Positions 26,234-35,282 of a stretch of 64,000 nt of DNA are shown in pieces (the stretch's first letter is position 1; each line of letters opens with the position of its first letter). Position numbers and translations under genes: made by a program. The stretch is from contig JADJOX010000007.1 in NCBI GenBank assembly GCA_016713565.1, forward strand, positions 372,001-436,000. The letters run 5' to 3'. The notes beneath the pieces were generated by a model. It ran no database searches, was not told where the DNA came from, and saw only the letters and a program-made list of their open reading frames with translations. Source of the DNA: Ignavibacteriota bacterium (GTDB lineage: Bacteria; Bacteroidota; Ignavibacteria; Ignavibacteriales; Melioribacteraceae).

Positions 26234-27571
26234 TTACCTTCTGCCCTTAATTTTACCCGATTTCATAAATCCATCATAATGACGCATCAATAAGTGTGAC
26301 TCAATTTGCTGCAAAGTATCTAAAGCAACGCCAACTAATATAAGCAAACTCGTTCCGCCAAAAAATGATGCAAATGATCCTGAAACACCTAACTTAGAAA
26401 TAAATGCCGGCAAAATAGCGATGATAGCTAAAAATATTGAACCAGGTAAAGTTATTTTTGTTAAAATATTATCAATAAACTCCGAAGTATGTTTGCCTGG
26501 TCTAATGCCCGGAACAAACCCGCCTTGCTTTTTCATTGTTTCAGCAACTTCTTGCGGATTAAATGCAATAGCAGTATAAAAATAAGTAAAGAACACAATA
26601 ATTATTGCATAAATTATTGAATATGTAAATGAAGTATAGTGAAAATATTCTACTACACCTTGTATAAATTCATTATCCGGAAAAAATGATAATATTGTAC
26701 TTGGGATAAACATAATTGCTTGCGCAAAAATAATTGGCATTACTCCGGCCGTATTTACACGTAATGGAATATATTGTGTTACTCCTCCGTATACTTTTCT
26801 TCCAACAACTCTTTTAGCATATTGAACAGGAATTCTTCGTGTACCTTGAGTTACTAAAACAATTCCAGCAATAATAAAAACCATAAACGTAATAATAGCA
26901 ATTTCAACGATTATATTTCTTGTTCCAGCACTAATTAACCTAAATTCATCTAATATTGCGAATGGTAACCTATTTATAATATTAATAAATATTATTAGCG
27001 ATATACCGTTTCCAATTCCCTTTTCAGTTATTTGTTCACCCATCCACATCATAAATATTGTACCGGCAACCAAAATAATGACCGAAGAAAATACAAATCC
27101 AAAACCTCGAATTTCTTCAGGAACAACTGAAACACCGTTAAATGATAAATTTAGAATAACTCCGGTAACAACTCCAATTGCTTGGAATAATGAAATAATT
27201 ACGGTTCCATAACGAGTTAACTGCGTTATTTTCTTTCGACCTTCTTCGCCTTCTTTTTGTAATTTTTGGAAATATGGTATTACAGCTCCACCTAACTGAA
27301 TAATGATTGAAGCTGAAATGTACGGCATAATTCCTAATGCAAAAATTGCGGCGTTTGAAAATGCACCACCGGCAAACATATCATATAAACCGAGCAAATT
27401 ATCTGAGGTTTTATTTGCCATTGCTTCAGATAAAAGATATGAATCTATACCCGGTAAAGTAATATGTGCGCCAACTCTAACAATAATTAATAATCCTAAA
27501 GTATAGAGAATACGATCTCTCAGTTCATGGATTTTAAAAATGTTACGGAAAGTATCCTGAATTTTGCTCAT
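26234..27571 (-). CDS. secY: Preprotein translocase subunit SecY
   Basis: 445 residues with ten transmembrane helices; forms the protein-conducting channel with SecE (also in this window). Signature segments are GIMPYISASIIIQLG, the GQWITEKGIGNGIS-like QITEKGIGNGISLI and the plug region near GIDSYLL. Its ATG overlaps the rplO stop by one base, giving translational coupling. Confidence 0.97.
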   Translation of the reverse strand: MSKIQDTFRNIFKIHELRDRILYTLGLLIIVRVGAHITLPGIDSYLLSEAMANKTSDNLLGLYDMFAGGAFSNAAIFALGIMPYISASIIIQLGGAVIPYFQKLQKEGEEGRKKITQLTRYGTVIISLFQAIGVVTGVILNLSFNGVSVVPEEIRGFGFVFSSVIILVAGTIFMMWMGEQITEKGIGNGISLIIFINIINRLPFAILDEFRLISAGTRNIIVEIAIITFMVFIIAGIVLVTQGTRRIPVQYAKRVVGRKVYGGVTQYIPLRVNTAGVMPIIFAQAIMFIPSTILSFFPDNEFIQGVVEYFHYTSFTYSIIYAIIIVFFTYFYTAIAFNPQEVAETMKKQGGFVPGIRPGKHTSEFIDNILTKITLPGSIFLAIIAILPAFISKLGVSGSFASFFGGTSLLILVGVALDTLQQIESHLLMRHYDGFMKSGKIKGRR

Positions 27572-28032
27572 TAATCTTTAATCTCGTTTAGTTTTCCACC
27601 AGCAGCTTCAATTTTTTCTTTTGCAGATTTGCTGAAATATTTTGCATCAACGCTCAATTTTGCTGTTAACTGGCCATTACCTAAAATTTTGTAGGGTTCA
27701 TTAATATTTTTAATTAAACCATTCTTATGCAGAATTTCTGCATTTACAGAATCTTTTATTTTCTTTGAATCAAAAAGCTTTTGTAAAACTTCAACATTTA
27801 CAGGTTGGTAATAAATTTTAAATATGTTTTTAAAACCTCTTTTTGGAACGCGTCTTTGAAGAGGCATTTGTCCGCCCTCAAACCAGGATCTATATTTACT
27901 TCCTGAACGAGATTTTTGTCCGTTCATACCTCTAGTTGCAGTTCCACCGTGTCCGCTACCTTGACCTCTACCAACTCTCTTTCTCTTTTTAACTGAACCA
28001 TCTGCGTGTTTAAGATTACTTAAAATATCCAT
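27571..28032 (-). CDS. rplO: Ribosomal protein L15
   Basis: 153 residues; late-assembling 50S protein. The basic glycine-rich N-terminus (RVGRGQGSGHGGTATRGMNG) and GGQMPLQRRVPKRGF are diagnostic. Overlaps the secY start by one base. Confidence 0.97.
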   Translation of the reverse strand: MDILSNLKHADGSVKKRKRVGRGQGSGHGGTATRGMNGQKSRSGSKYRSWFEGGQMPLQRRVPKRGFKNIFKIYYQPVNVEVLQKLFDSKKIKDSVNAEILHKNGLIKNINEPYKILGNGQLTAKLSVDAKYFSKSAKEKIEAAGGKLNEIKD

Positions 28033-28042
28033 TATATAATCC

Positions 28043-28225
28043 TTAATCTTCTATTTCTTCGAACTTTAATAAATGTTTTACTTTATTTACCATTCCTCTA
28101 ATTTGAGGAGTATCCTTATGGATTTTACTATAGTTAGGTCGTCCTAATCCTAAAGCTTTAATTGTATCTTTTTGATCTTTTGGTCGATCAATAACACTTT
28201 TTGTTTGCGTAATCTTTATTTTCAT
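28043..28225 (-). CDS. rpmD: Ribosomal protein L30
   Basis: 60 residues in the short bacterial form, opening MKIKITQTKSVIDRP and containing ALGLGRPN. The ATG at 28225 is preferred over the TTG one codon earlier. Between rpsE and rplO as usual. Confidence 0.95.
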   Translation of the reverse strand: MKIKITQTKSVIDRPKDQKDTIKALGLGRPNYSKIHKDTPQIRGMVNKVKHLLKFEEIED

Positions 28226-28240
28226 CAAAATGATTCCCTA

Positions 28241-28747
28241 TTAAACAGTAAATAACTGATTAATTTCCATATTTCTTTTTGCGGCCATTGTTCTTGCATC
28301 AATAAGATTTAATAATCCGTACAAAGTTGCTTTAACTTGATTATGAGGATTACTTGATCCTAATGATTTTGTAAGAATATCTTGAGCTCCGGCCATTTCT
28401 AAAACCGCTCTAACTCCACCGCCGGCAATTAAGCCTGTACCTGGAGAAGCCGGTTTAAGTAAAACTTTTCCCGCACCGAATTTTCCAATAATAGTATGTG
28501 GAATTGTACCTTTGTGTAAAGAAACTCTATAAACATTTTTCTTTGCATCATCTATTCCTTTTGAAATAGCATCAGTAACTTCATTAGCTTTACCAAGACC
28601 TATTCCTACGTGTCCATCTCCATCACCAACAACTACAATTGCGTTAAAGCTAAATCTTCTACCGCCTTTAACAACTTTAGCAACTCGATTGATATGAACG
28701 ACCTTTTCTTTTAGTCCTTCTAATCCACTTACTTTCTTATACTTCAA
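28241..28747 (-). CDS. rpsE: Ribosomal protein S5
   Basis: 168 residues; helps decoding accuracy and 30S assembly. VVVGDGDGHVGIGLGKANEV and the GTGLIAGGGVRAVLEMAG loop are present. TTG start with AAGGAG seven bases upstream. The tRNA-Gln 3' end lies 28 bases before the start, so tRNA processing would give this mRNA a new short leader. Confidence 0.97.
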   Translation of the reverse strand: MKYKKVSGLEGLKEKVVHINRVAKVVKGGRRFSFNAIVVVGDGDGHVGIGLGKANEVTDAISKGIDDAKKNVYRVSLHKGTIPHTIIGKFGAGKVLLKPASPGTGLIAGGGVRAVLEMAGAQDILTKSLGSSNPHNQVKATLYGLLNLIDARTMAAKRNMEINQLFTV

Positions 28748-28775
28748 TTTTTAACTCCTTAATTTCAAAATTTTG

Positions 28776-28846
28776 TTGCCGGAAGAGGATTCGAACCTCT
28801 ACAGACGGCGTCAAAGACCGTTGTCCTACCGTTAGACGATCCGGCA
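28776..28846 (-). tRNA. tRNA-Gln (anticodon TTG)
   Basis: A 71-base cloverleaf on the minus strand: seven-base-pair acceptor TGCCGGA/TCCGGCA, anticodon stem ACGGT/GCCGT enclosing CTTTGAC, so the anticodon is TTG and reads CAA. T arm GAGG-TTCGAAT-CCTC. Discriminator A; CCA is not encoded. It begins four bases after the rplR stop and ends 28 bases before rpsE, inside the spc operon, an unusual site for a tRNA. Confidence 0.95.
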
Positions 28847-28850
28847 TTTG

Positions 28851-29204
28851 TTAAAATTTTAATCCGCCTTCTCTTGCACCTTCGGCAACTGCCTGAATTC
28901 TACCATGATATCTGTAGCCTGATCTATCAAATACAACGGTACTTATGCCTTTTTCTATTGCTTTCTGTGCTAAATATTTACCAACTAATTTACTTTTGGA
29001 AATTTTAGTCTTTGATTTACCAATTTCTTCTTTAATTTCTTTAGATAAAGAAGACGCAGAAACTAAAGTTGTTCTGTTAACATCGTCAATAATTTGAGCA
29101 TAAATTTGATTTAAACTTCTAAAGACAGCTACTCTTGGTCTTTCCGTAGTTCCGGAAATTTTTTTACTGATTCTAATTTTATTTTTTAATCTTTTTTCTT
29201 TCAT
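28851..29204 (-). CDS. rplR: Ribosomal protein L18
   Basis: 117 residues; binds 5S rRNA with L5. RPRVAVFRSLNQIYAQIIDD and the end GYRYHGRIQAVAEGAREGGLKF are typical. The tRNA-Gln begins only four bases after its stop codon, so RNase P processing would trim the mRNA right behind the gene. Confidence 0.97.
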   Translation of the reverse strand: MKEKRLKNKIRISKKISGTTERPRVAVFRSLNQIYAQIIDDVNRTTLVSASSLSKEIKEEIGKSKTKISKSKLVGKYLAQKAIEKGISTVVFDRSGYRYHGRIQAVAEGAREGGLKF

Positions 29205-29219
29205 TTTAATTCCTAAACC

Positions 29220-29756
29220 TTATTTACCGGCAGTTTTACCAGCTTTTCTAATAATAGTTTCGTTAGAATATTTAATACCTTTTCCTTTATAAGGTTCCGG
29301 CTTTCTAATTGATCTTATTTTTGCGGCTATTTGACCAACTAATTCTTTATCACATCCGGAAATTTTTATTTGAGTAGGTGTTACAACTTCAAGTTTAATT
29401 CCATCCGGGGGAATAAAAAGTATTGGGTGCGAATATCCGATTGTTATAAGAACATTCTTTTCTTTTTGTTCTGACTTGTATCCAACACCAACAATATCCA
29501 ATGTTTTTGAAAACCCTTGTGTAACTCCTTCAACCATATTGTTAAGAAGTGCTCGAGTAAGACCATGTAATGCTCTATTTTCTCTCAAATCGTTTGGTCT
29601 TGTTACAATTAATTCAGAACCTTCTATATCAATTTTTAAATTTGGATGAAATGATTTTTCAAGTTCACCTAATTTTCCTTTAACTTTAATTGAATTTCCT
29701 TTTCTCGAAATTTCAATATCACTAATATTTATTGGTTTTTTACCAATTCTTGACAC
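29220..29756 (-). CDS. rplF: Ribosomal protein L6
   Basis: 178 residues, two repeated L6 folds; near the GTPase centre of the 50S subunit. Opening SRIGKKPI and the C-terminal PEPYKGKGIKY are diagnostic. GTG start with GGAG seven bases upstream. Confidence 0.97.
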   Translation of the reverse strand: MSRIGKKPINISDIEISRKGNSIKVKGKLGELEKSFHPNLKIDIEGSELIVTRPNDLRENRALHGLTRALLNNMVEGVTQGFSKTLDIVGVGYKSEQKEKNVLITIGYSHPILFIPPDGIKLEVVTPTQIKISGCDKELVGQIAAKIRSIRKPEPYKGKGIKYSNETIIRKAGKTAGK

Positions 29757-29777
29757 TTTATTTCTCCGTAACTTAAA

Positions 29778-30173
29778 TTACCAAATATGACAAATTATTT
29801 CGCCGCCAACAGATTCTTTTTTAGCTTGCTTATCAGACAATAATCCTTTCGAAGTGGAAATTATTGCCAATCCTAATCCATTTAATACTCTCGGAATATC
29901 ATCCTTCTCACAGTAAATTCTTAATCCCGGTGTGCTGATTTTTTTCAATCCGGTAATTGCGGGTTGTCCGCCGCTGTATTTCAAGAGAATTCTAATTGAA
30001 TTTTGTTTGTTATCTTCAACAACATTAAAATCCTTAATAAAATTTGTTTCCTTTAAGATTTCACTCATTCTTACTTTCATTTTAGAAGAAGGAATATCAA
30101 CAAATTTCTTTTTTGCGTTGATAGCATTTCTTACTCTTGTCAAAAAATCTGATATCGGATCTGTAACTGCCAT
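29778..30173 (-). CDS. rpsH: Ribosomal protein S8
   Basis: 131 residues; binds the central domain of 16S rRNA. Opening TDPISDFLTRVRNA and the C-terminal STSKGLLSDKQAKKESVGGEIICHIW are typical. In E. coli it represses the spc operon; not shown here. Confidence 0.97.
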   Translation of the reverse strand: MAVTDPISDFLTRVRNAINAKKKFVDIPSSKMKVRMSEILKETNFIKDFNVVEDNKQNSIRILLKYSGGQPAITGLKKISTPGLRIYCEKDDIPRVLNGLGLAIISTSKGLLSDKQAKKESVGGEIICHIW

Positions 30174-30191
30174 TAAACTTATCTCCTTCTT

Positions 30192-30461
30192 TTACCAACT
30201 TGCTTTTTTAATTCCAGGAATTTCGCCTCTTAGAGCCATCTCTCTAAACACCAATCTGGATATTCCAAATTTTCTTGAGTATGCTCTTGGTCTGCCAGTA
30301 ATAACACATCTATTTCTTAATCTTATTGGTGATGAGTTTCTGGGTAACTTTTGAAGTTCATCCCATTCACCTTTTTCCTTCAATTCTTTTCTTAATGCCG
30401 CGTATTGTTCAACTAACTTTTTTCTTTTGTTTTCTCTGGCTAATAGACCTTTTCTTGCCAT
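30192..30461 (-). CDS. rpsN: Ribosomal protein S14 (zinc-free form)
   Basis: 89 residues, the longer cysteine-poor S14 type that needs no zinc; only one cysteine is present, in RNRCVITGRPRAYSRKFGISR. Sits at the normal place between rplE and rpsH. Confidence 0.96.
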   Translation of the reverse strand: MARKGLLARENKRKKLVEQYAALRKELKEKGEWDELQKLPRNSSPIRLRNRCVITGRPRAYSRKFGISRLVFREMALRGEIPGIKKASW

Positions 30462-30473
30462 AAAATTCCCTAA

Positions 30474-31100
30474 TTATGCGTTATTAATTTCTTTTTTCTT
30501 AAATGGAAATCCAAATGATTTCAACAATTCATATGCTTCTTGATCATTTTTTGATTTTATTACAAAAGTTATATCCATTCCAAGTACTCTTGTAACCCTA
30601 TCAATATTGATTTCAGGAAAGATAATTTGTTCTTTAATACCTAAAGTATAATTACCTCTTCCGTCAAACGATTTATCTGATACGCCTCTAAAGTCTCTAA
30701 TTCTTGGCATTGCAATAGTCAACAGACGATCTAAAAATTCATACATTCTATCACGTCTTAAAGTAACTTTTGCGCCTATTTTCATGCCTTGTCTTAACTT
30801 AAAGTTAGAGATAGCTTTTTTAGCGGATCTAACACTGGCTTTTTGACCGGTTATTGTTTCAAGATCTTTTACAGCTTCTTCTAAAACTTTAGAATCTTGT
30901 ACGGCTGCCCCAAGTCCCATATTAACAACTATTTTTTCAAGTTTTGGAACCTGCATAATGCTTTTAAAGGAATATTGTTTGAATAAAGCGGGAACAATTT
31001 CACTTTTATATTTTTCATAAAGTCTAGGCGAAACCTTGGTTTCAACTGCTTTTTCTTTTACTTCTTCTTTTTTTGCTGCTTTTTTAGTTTTTTCTGCCAT
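30474..31100 (-). CDS. rplE: Ribosomal protein L5
   Basis: 208 residues from the ATG at 31100, which has a weak GAG upstream; an in-frame ATG at 31118 would add six residues. A lysine-rich N-terminal tail of about 25 residues precedes the usual SPRLYEKYKSEIVPALFKQ start of L5. Core motifs QVPKLEKIVVNMGLG and the 5S-rRNA-binding region are intact. The tail is longer than in E. coli L5. Confidence 0.95.
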   Translation of the reverse strand: MAEKTKKAAKKEEVKEKAVETKVSPRLYEKYKSEIVPALFKQYSFKSIMQVPKLEKIVVNMGLGAAVQDSKVLEEAVKDLETITGQKASVRSAKKAISNFKLRQGMKIGAKVTLRRDRMYEFLDRLLTIAMPRIRDFRGVSDKSFDGRGNYTLGIKEQIIFPEINIDRVTRVLGMDITFVIKSKNDQEAYELLKSFGFPFKKKEINNA

Positions 31101-31124
31101 TTTTTTCTCAATAGTCATTTAAGT

Positions 31125-31451
31125 TTATGACAACATTTCTCCACTTGATTTACTTACTCTAGCTGATCTTTTTTTACCGGTTTTATCGTCAATTATAATT
31201 TTTTTGCCAATACGAGATGGTTTGTTTGTTTTTGGATCCAAAAACATAACATTAGAAGAATGAATTGGCGCTTCTTTTTCAATAATTCCACCTTGTGGAT
31301 TTTTCTGGTTTGCTTTAGTATGACGTTTTCTCAAATTAACGCCTTCTACAATCACTCTGTCTTTTTTTGGAAATACTTTGAGAACTTTACCGGTTTTGCC
31401 TTTAAAGTTACCAGAAATTACAATTACATTATCTTCTTTTTTAACTCTCAT
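31125..31451 (-). CDS. rplX: Ribosomal protein L24
   Basis: 108 residues with an N-terminal KOW motif (NVIVISGNFKGKTGKVLKV); early-assembly 50S protein near the exit tunnel. RHTKANQKNPQGGIIEKEAPI is typical. Confidence 0.97.
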   Translation of the reverse strand: MRVKKEDNVIVISGNFKGKTGKVLKVFPKKDRVIVEGVNLRKRHTKANQKNPQGGIIEKEAPIHSSNVMFLDPKTNKPSRIGKKIIIDDKTGKKRSARVSKSSGEMLS

Positions 31452-31462
31452 TAAAATCCTCT

Positions 31463-31831
31463 TTATAATACTTCAGGTGCTAATGAAATAATTTTCATAA
31501 ATTTTTTATCTCTTAATTCTCTGGCAACAGGACCAAAAATTCTAGTTCCTCTTGGTTCATCTTGCGCATTTAGTAAAACAGCCGCATTTTCGTCAAATCT
31601 AATATAAGATCCATCGGGGCGTTTAACTTCTTTTTTTGTTCTAACTATTACGGCTTTAGAGACTTCGCCTTTTTTAACGCCGGCATTAGGTAACGCAGTT
31701 TTAACAGAAACCACAATAAGATCACCAACGCTTGCATATCTTCTATTGCTGCCGCCTAAAACTCTAATACATCTTACTTTTTTTGCACCGGAGTTATCAG
31801 CAACTACTAAATTTGTTTCTTCTTGTACCAT
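31463..31831 (-). CDS. rplN: Ribosomal protein L14
   Basis: 122 residues, the standard length; forms bridge contacts with 16S rRNA. Opening MVQEETNLVVADNSGAKKV and IFGPVARELRDKKFMKIISLA are diagnostic. A good ribosome binding site (AGGGG) precedes the ATG. Confidence 0.97.
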   Translation of the reverse strand: MVQEETNLVVADNSGAKKVRCIRVLGGSNRRYASVGDLIVVSVKTALPNAGVKKGEVSKAVIVRTKKEVKRPDGSYIRFDENAAVLLNAQDEPRGTRIFGPVARELRDKKFMKIISLAPEVL

Positions 31832-31857
31832 TTGAAATTAAATCCCCTATACAAACC

Positions 31858-32115
31858 TTATTTAGCTTTTTCAATTATTTCTACTAGACGCCATTTTTTT
31901 TTCTTACTTAATGGTCTTGTTTCCATTATTTTTACTGTATCACCAATTCCGCATTCATTTTTTTCATCATGAGCCATATACTTCGCAGTTTTCTTAAAAT
32001 ATTTCTTGTAAAGTGGATGAGCAACTTTTCTTTCCATTGAAACAATAATGCTTTTGTCCATTTTAGAACTGACAACTATTCCAACTTTTGTTTTTCTTAA
32101 ATTGCGATTTTCCAT
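31858..32115 (-). CDS. rpsQ: Ribosomal protein S17
   Basis: 85-residue OB-fold 30S protein. KVGIVVSSKMDKSIIVSMER and DTVKIMETRPLSKKKKWRLVE are the conserved segments. Confidence 0.96.
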   Translation of the reverse strand: MENRNLRKTKVGIVVSSKMDKSIIVSMERKVAHPLYKKYFKKTAKYMAHDEKNECGIGDTVKIMETRPLSKKKKWRLVEIIEKAK

Positions 32116-32141
32116 TTATTAAAAATTACTCCCTAATTATT

Positions 32142-32348
32142 TTATTTTTTTTCTGATGCTTTTAGTTGTCTTTCTCTTAAGAGAGTTTTCATTTTTGCAA
32201 TGTCTTTTTTTACAGATTTTAATTTAGATGTATTTGTTAAATTTTTAAGCTCATGTTGGAACTTTAAATCAACTAAATTATTTTCTTCTTCTTTGATTCT
32301 TTTTACTATTTCTTCTTCAGACATTTCAGCTATTTCATACATTTTCAT
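32142..32348 (-). CDS. rpmC: Ribosomal protein L29
   Basis: 68 residues, two-helix protein at the tunnel exit. LKFQHELKNLTNTSKLKSVKKDIAKMKT is recognisable in part as the L29 second helix. Two ATGs (32348 and 32342) are possible starts. Confidence 0.94.
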   Translation of the reverse strand: MKMYEIAEMSEEEIVKRIKEEENNLVDLKFQHELKNLTNTSKLKSVKKDIAKMKTLLRERQLKASEKK

Positions 32349-32366
32349 TTTATATACGCCTTACAT

Positions 32367-32783
32367 TTATTCAAAATCTGGTCTAGAAACAACTTTTGTT
32401 TTTATTGGCAATTTATGTGATGCAACACTTAATGCTTCAATAGCTAATTCTTTTGAAACGCCGCCAACTTCAAACATAATTCTACCGGGTTCAACTGGTG
32501 CAACCCAAAATTCAGGAGCGCCTTTACCTTTACCCATGCTTGTTTCAAGAGGTTTTTTAGAAACTGGTTTTGTTGGAAAAATTTTAATCCACACTTTTCC
32601 GTCTCTTTTCATTTTTCTAGTTATTGCAATTCTGCATGCTTCTATCTGTCTGCTTGTTATCCAAGCCGGTTCAAGTGCTTTTAAGCCCATATCTCCAAAA
32701 GCTACACGAGCGCCTCTGGTTGCTTTTCCCTTCATTTTATTGCGTTGGGCTTTTCTAAATTTTACTCTTTTTGGCATTAACAT
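32367..32783 (-). CDS. rplP: Ribosomal protein L16
   Basis: 138 residues; close to the A-site tRNA elbow. Opening MLMPKRVKFRKAQRNKMKG and MGKGKGAPEFWVAPV are diagnostic. Standard length. Confidence 0.97.
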   Translation of the reverse strand: MLMPKRVKFRKAQRNKMKGKATRGARVAFGDMGLKALEPAWITSRQIEACRIAITRKMKRDGKVWIKIFPTKPVSKKPLETSMGKGKGAPEFWVAPVEPGRIMFEVGGVSKELAIEALSVASHKLPIKTKVVSRPDFE

Positions 32784-32804
32784 AAAATAAAACTCCTAAT
32801 TATC

Positions 32805-33446
32805 TTATTCGGTTACTCTTTTACCTAAAATTTCACCGCGACAAATCCAAACTTTAACTCCAATTGCGCCGTAAATTGTATGAGCAGTTGTTGAAGCATA
32901 ATCAATATCTGCTCTAATTGTATGCAAAGGAATTCTTCCTTCTTTATATTGCTCTGTACGAGCCATTTCAGCACCACCCAATCTTCCAGAACACATTACT
33001 CTTATTCCTTCGGCACCCATTCTCATAGATGAAGTAATAGCTTGTTTCATTGCTCTTCTAAAAGAAACTCTTCCTTTTAATTGTGTCGCAATATTTTCTC
33101 CCACCAAATAAGCATCTAATTCTGGTCTCTTAATCTCATTTATCTGAACTTTAACATCTTTATTTATAACTTTTTTCAATTCTTGTTCTAACTGCGAAAT
33201 TTCTTTACCGCTTTTACCAATCACAACTCCAGGTCTTGAAGTGTGTATAGTAAGAATAACATTTTTTGAAGTTCTACTAATAATAATTCTCGAAACACCA
33301 GCTTTTGTTAATCTCTGTTTTATATATGATCTTATTTCTTTATCTTCCTTTAATTTGGAAGCGTAGCTTTTACTTTCATACCAGTTCGATTCCCAACCAC
33401 GAATTTTTCCTACCCTTAGACCTATTGGATTTGTTTTCTGACCCAA
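32805..33446 (-). CDS. rpsC: Ribosomal protein S3
   Basis: 213 residues; mRNA entry-site protein. The KH domain contains RPGVVIGKSGKEI near 70-82. TTG start (33446) directly next to the rplV stop, with GAGGG four bases upstream. Slightly shorter than E. coli S3 (233), as the C-terminal tail is reduced. Confidence 0.96.
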   Translation of the reverse strand: MGQKTNPIGLRVGKIRGWESNWYESKSYASKLKEDKEIRSYIKQRLTKAGVSRIIISRTSKNVILTIHTSRPGVVIGKSGKEISQLEQELKKVINKDVKVQINEIKRPELDAYLVGENIATQLKGRVSFRRAMKQAITSSMRMGAEGIRVMCSGRLGGAEMARTEQYKEGRIPLHTIRADIDYASTTAHTIYGAIGVKVWICRGEILGKRVTE

Positions 33447-33806
33447 TTAACCCTCCTGCACTTGATTTTTTAAAGCTACAACAATTGTAACGTGATTAGA
33501 TCTTTTTATTTTTCTGTAAGCTCTACCCATAGGAGCCGGTAAAATTCTCTTAATTGAAGGTCCTTCATTTACATAAGCTTCTTTAACATATAAATCACTC
33601 GGTTCATGTTTAGACTGCTCATCTTTATTAAATAAGTTTGATATAGCTGATCTTAATACCTTTTCGGCATCTTTTGAAGGATGCTTCGGATTGAAATGCA
33701 ATAATTCAATTGCCTTATCAACAGATTTTCCTCGAATAAGATCAATTACTAATCTCATCTTTCTTGGCGATGTGCCAATGTATTTGTGCGTAGCTTTTGC
33801 TTCCAT
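33447..33806 (-). CDS. rplV: Ribosomal protein L22
   Basis: 119 residues from the ATG at 33806, chosen because GAGGA lies eight bases upstream; a TTG five codons earlier would place that binding site inside the gene. The tunnel loop is intact (GPSIKRILPAPMGRAYRKIKR region). Its stop abuts the rpsC start with no gap. Confidence 0.96.
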   Translation of the reverse strand: MEAKATHKYIGTSPRKMRLVIDLIRGKSVDKAIELLHFNPKHPSKDAEKVLRSAISNLFNKDEQSKHEPSDLYVKEAYVNEGPSIKRILPAPMGRAYRKIKRSNHVTIVVALKNQVQEG

Positions 33807-33823
33807 TAAAATTTTCCTCAAAC

Positions 33824-34114
33824 CTATTTTTTCATTTTTGAAGCTTTTTCAGCTTTAGTTCCCGGGTGACCTCTAAATATTCTTGTTGGAGAAAATTCAC
33901 CCAACTTATGTCCAACCATATTTTCAGATATATAAACAGGAATCATCTTATTTCCATTGTGTACTGCTATTGTATGACCAACAAACTCTGGAGAAATTGT
34001 ACTTGATCGAGACCAAGTTTTGATGATTTTCTTTTGTCCGGATTGATTCATTGTTTGAACTTTTGCAAGTAATTTTAAGTCAATAAATGGACCTTTTTTA
34101 ACCGATCTTGGCAT
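33824..34114 (-). CDS. rpsS: Ribosomal protein S19
   Basis: 96 residues; 30S head protein. PRSVKKGPFIDLKLL at the start and GHKLGEFSPTRIFRGHPG are typical. The length exceeds E. coli S19 by four residues. Confidence 0.97.
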   Translation of the reverse strand: MPRSVKKGPFIDLKLLAKVQTMNQSGQKKIIKTWSRSSTISPEFVGHTIAVHNGNKMIPVYISENMVGHKLGEFSPTRIFRGHPGTKAEKASKMKK

Positions 34115-34122
34115 AGTTTACT

Positions 34123-34950
34123 CTAGCTTTTTCTTCTTTTTATAATAAATTTATTTGAACTATTTACAACTTTTCTAGTTTTCAAACCCTTAGCTTTTTG
34201 TCCCCATGGTGAAACCGGATGACCGCCGCCTGAAGTTTTTCCTTCACCACCGCCCATTGGATGATCTACTGGGTTCATGGCAACACCTCTAACTTTTGAT
34301 CTTCTTCCAAGCCATCTTGTTCTTCCTGCTTTACCAAGACTAATATTCTCATGCGATGAATTTCCAACAGTACCATAGGTAGCTTTACATTCAACGCTTA
34401 CCAATCTAATTTCGCCGGAAGGCATTTTTAACTGAGCGTAATTTCCTTCTCTAGCAGTCAATTGAATTTCTGCACCAGCCGATCTTCCGAGCTGACCACC
34501 TTTTCCAGGTTTCAATTCAACATTATGAATAACACTACCTAATGGAAGGTCTTTTAATTTTAACGCATTGCCAATTCTAATTTCGCTGCCTTCACCCGAT
34601 TGTACGGTGCTTCCAACAGTTAAACCATTTGGAGCTAAGATATATCTTTTTTCGCCATCAATGTAATGCAGCAAAGCAATTCTTGCAGATCTATTCGGAT
34701 CATATTCTATTGAAAATACTTTTGCAGGAATTCCATCTTTATCGCGCTTAAAATCAATTATTCTATATTTTCTTTTATGTCCGCCACCAATATGACGTGA
34801 TGTTACTCTACCAAGATTATTTCTTCCTCCAGATTTATTTAACGAAGAAGTTAAAGATTTTTCCGGACTGGTTTTTGTGATTTCCTCAAAATTGGAAACC
34901 GACATAAATCTTGTTCCTGGTGTATTTGGTTTATATTTTCTAATAGCCAT
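34123..34950 (-). CDS. rplB: Ribosomal protein L2
   Basis: 275 residues; core 50S protein required for peptidyl transferase activity. GVAMNPVDHPMGGGEGKTSG near the C-terminus carries the conserved histidine. Nothing unusual. Confidence 0.97.
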   Translation of the reverse strand: MAIRKYKPNTPGTRFMSVSNFEEITKTSPEKSLTSSLNKSGGRNNLGRVTSRHIGGGHKRKYRIIDFKRDKDGIPAKVFSIEYDPNRSARIALLHYIDGEKRYILAPNGLTVGSTVQSGEGSEIRIGNALKLKDLPLGSVIHNVELKPGKGGQLGRSAGAEIQLTAREGNYAQLKMPSGEIRLVSVECKATYGTVGNSSHENISLGKAGRTRWLGRRSKVRGVAMNPVDHPMGGGEGKTSGGGHPVSPWGQKAKGLKTRKVVNSSNKFIIKRRKS

Positions 34951-34973
34951 TATTAAGTTACTCCGATACTAAA

Positions 34974-35267
34974 CTATGCTTCACCAAACAAATCAATAGT
35001 TTGACCTTCTTTTAAAGTTATAATTGCTTTTTTATATTCTGCAGTTCTGCCTTCAAATCTACCTTTTCTGGTAAATTGAGTTTTTCTTTTACCTTTGTAT
35101 TTAATTGTATTTACTTTTTCAACATCAACATTAAATTTTGTTTTAATTGCTTTGGCAATTTCAATTTTATTTGCATTAACATTTACAACAAAACCGTATT
35201 GTTTTTTCTCTTCGGTTAAAGCGTTCATCTTTTCTGTTATTAAAGGTCTTATAAGTACGTTTCTCAT
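34974..35267 (-). CDS. rplW: Ribosomal protein L23
   Basis: 97 residues; docking site for trigger factor and SRP at the tunnel exit. LIRPLITEKMN at the start and VNTIKYKGKRKTQFTRKGR are diagnostic. Confidence 0.96.
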   Translation of the reverse strand: MRNVLIRPLITEKMNALTEEKKQYGFVVNVNANKIEIAKAIKTKFNVDVEKVNTIKYKGKRKTQFTRKGRFEGRTAEYKKAIITLKEGQTIDLFGEA

Positions 35268-35282
35268 TTTTTACCAAAATTT

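Noticed and set aside
32200..32790. Plus-strand open frame of about 196 codons
   Set aside because: It lies wholly opposite rpmC and rplP, has no family signature and is explained by the codon pattern of the ribosomal genes.
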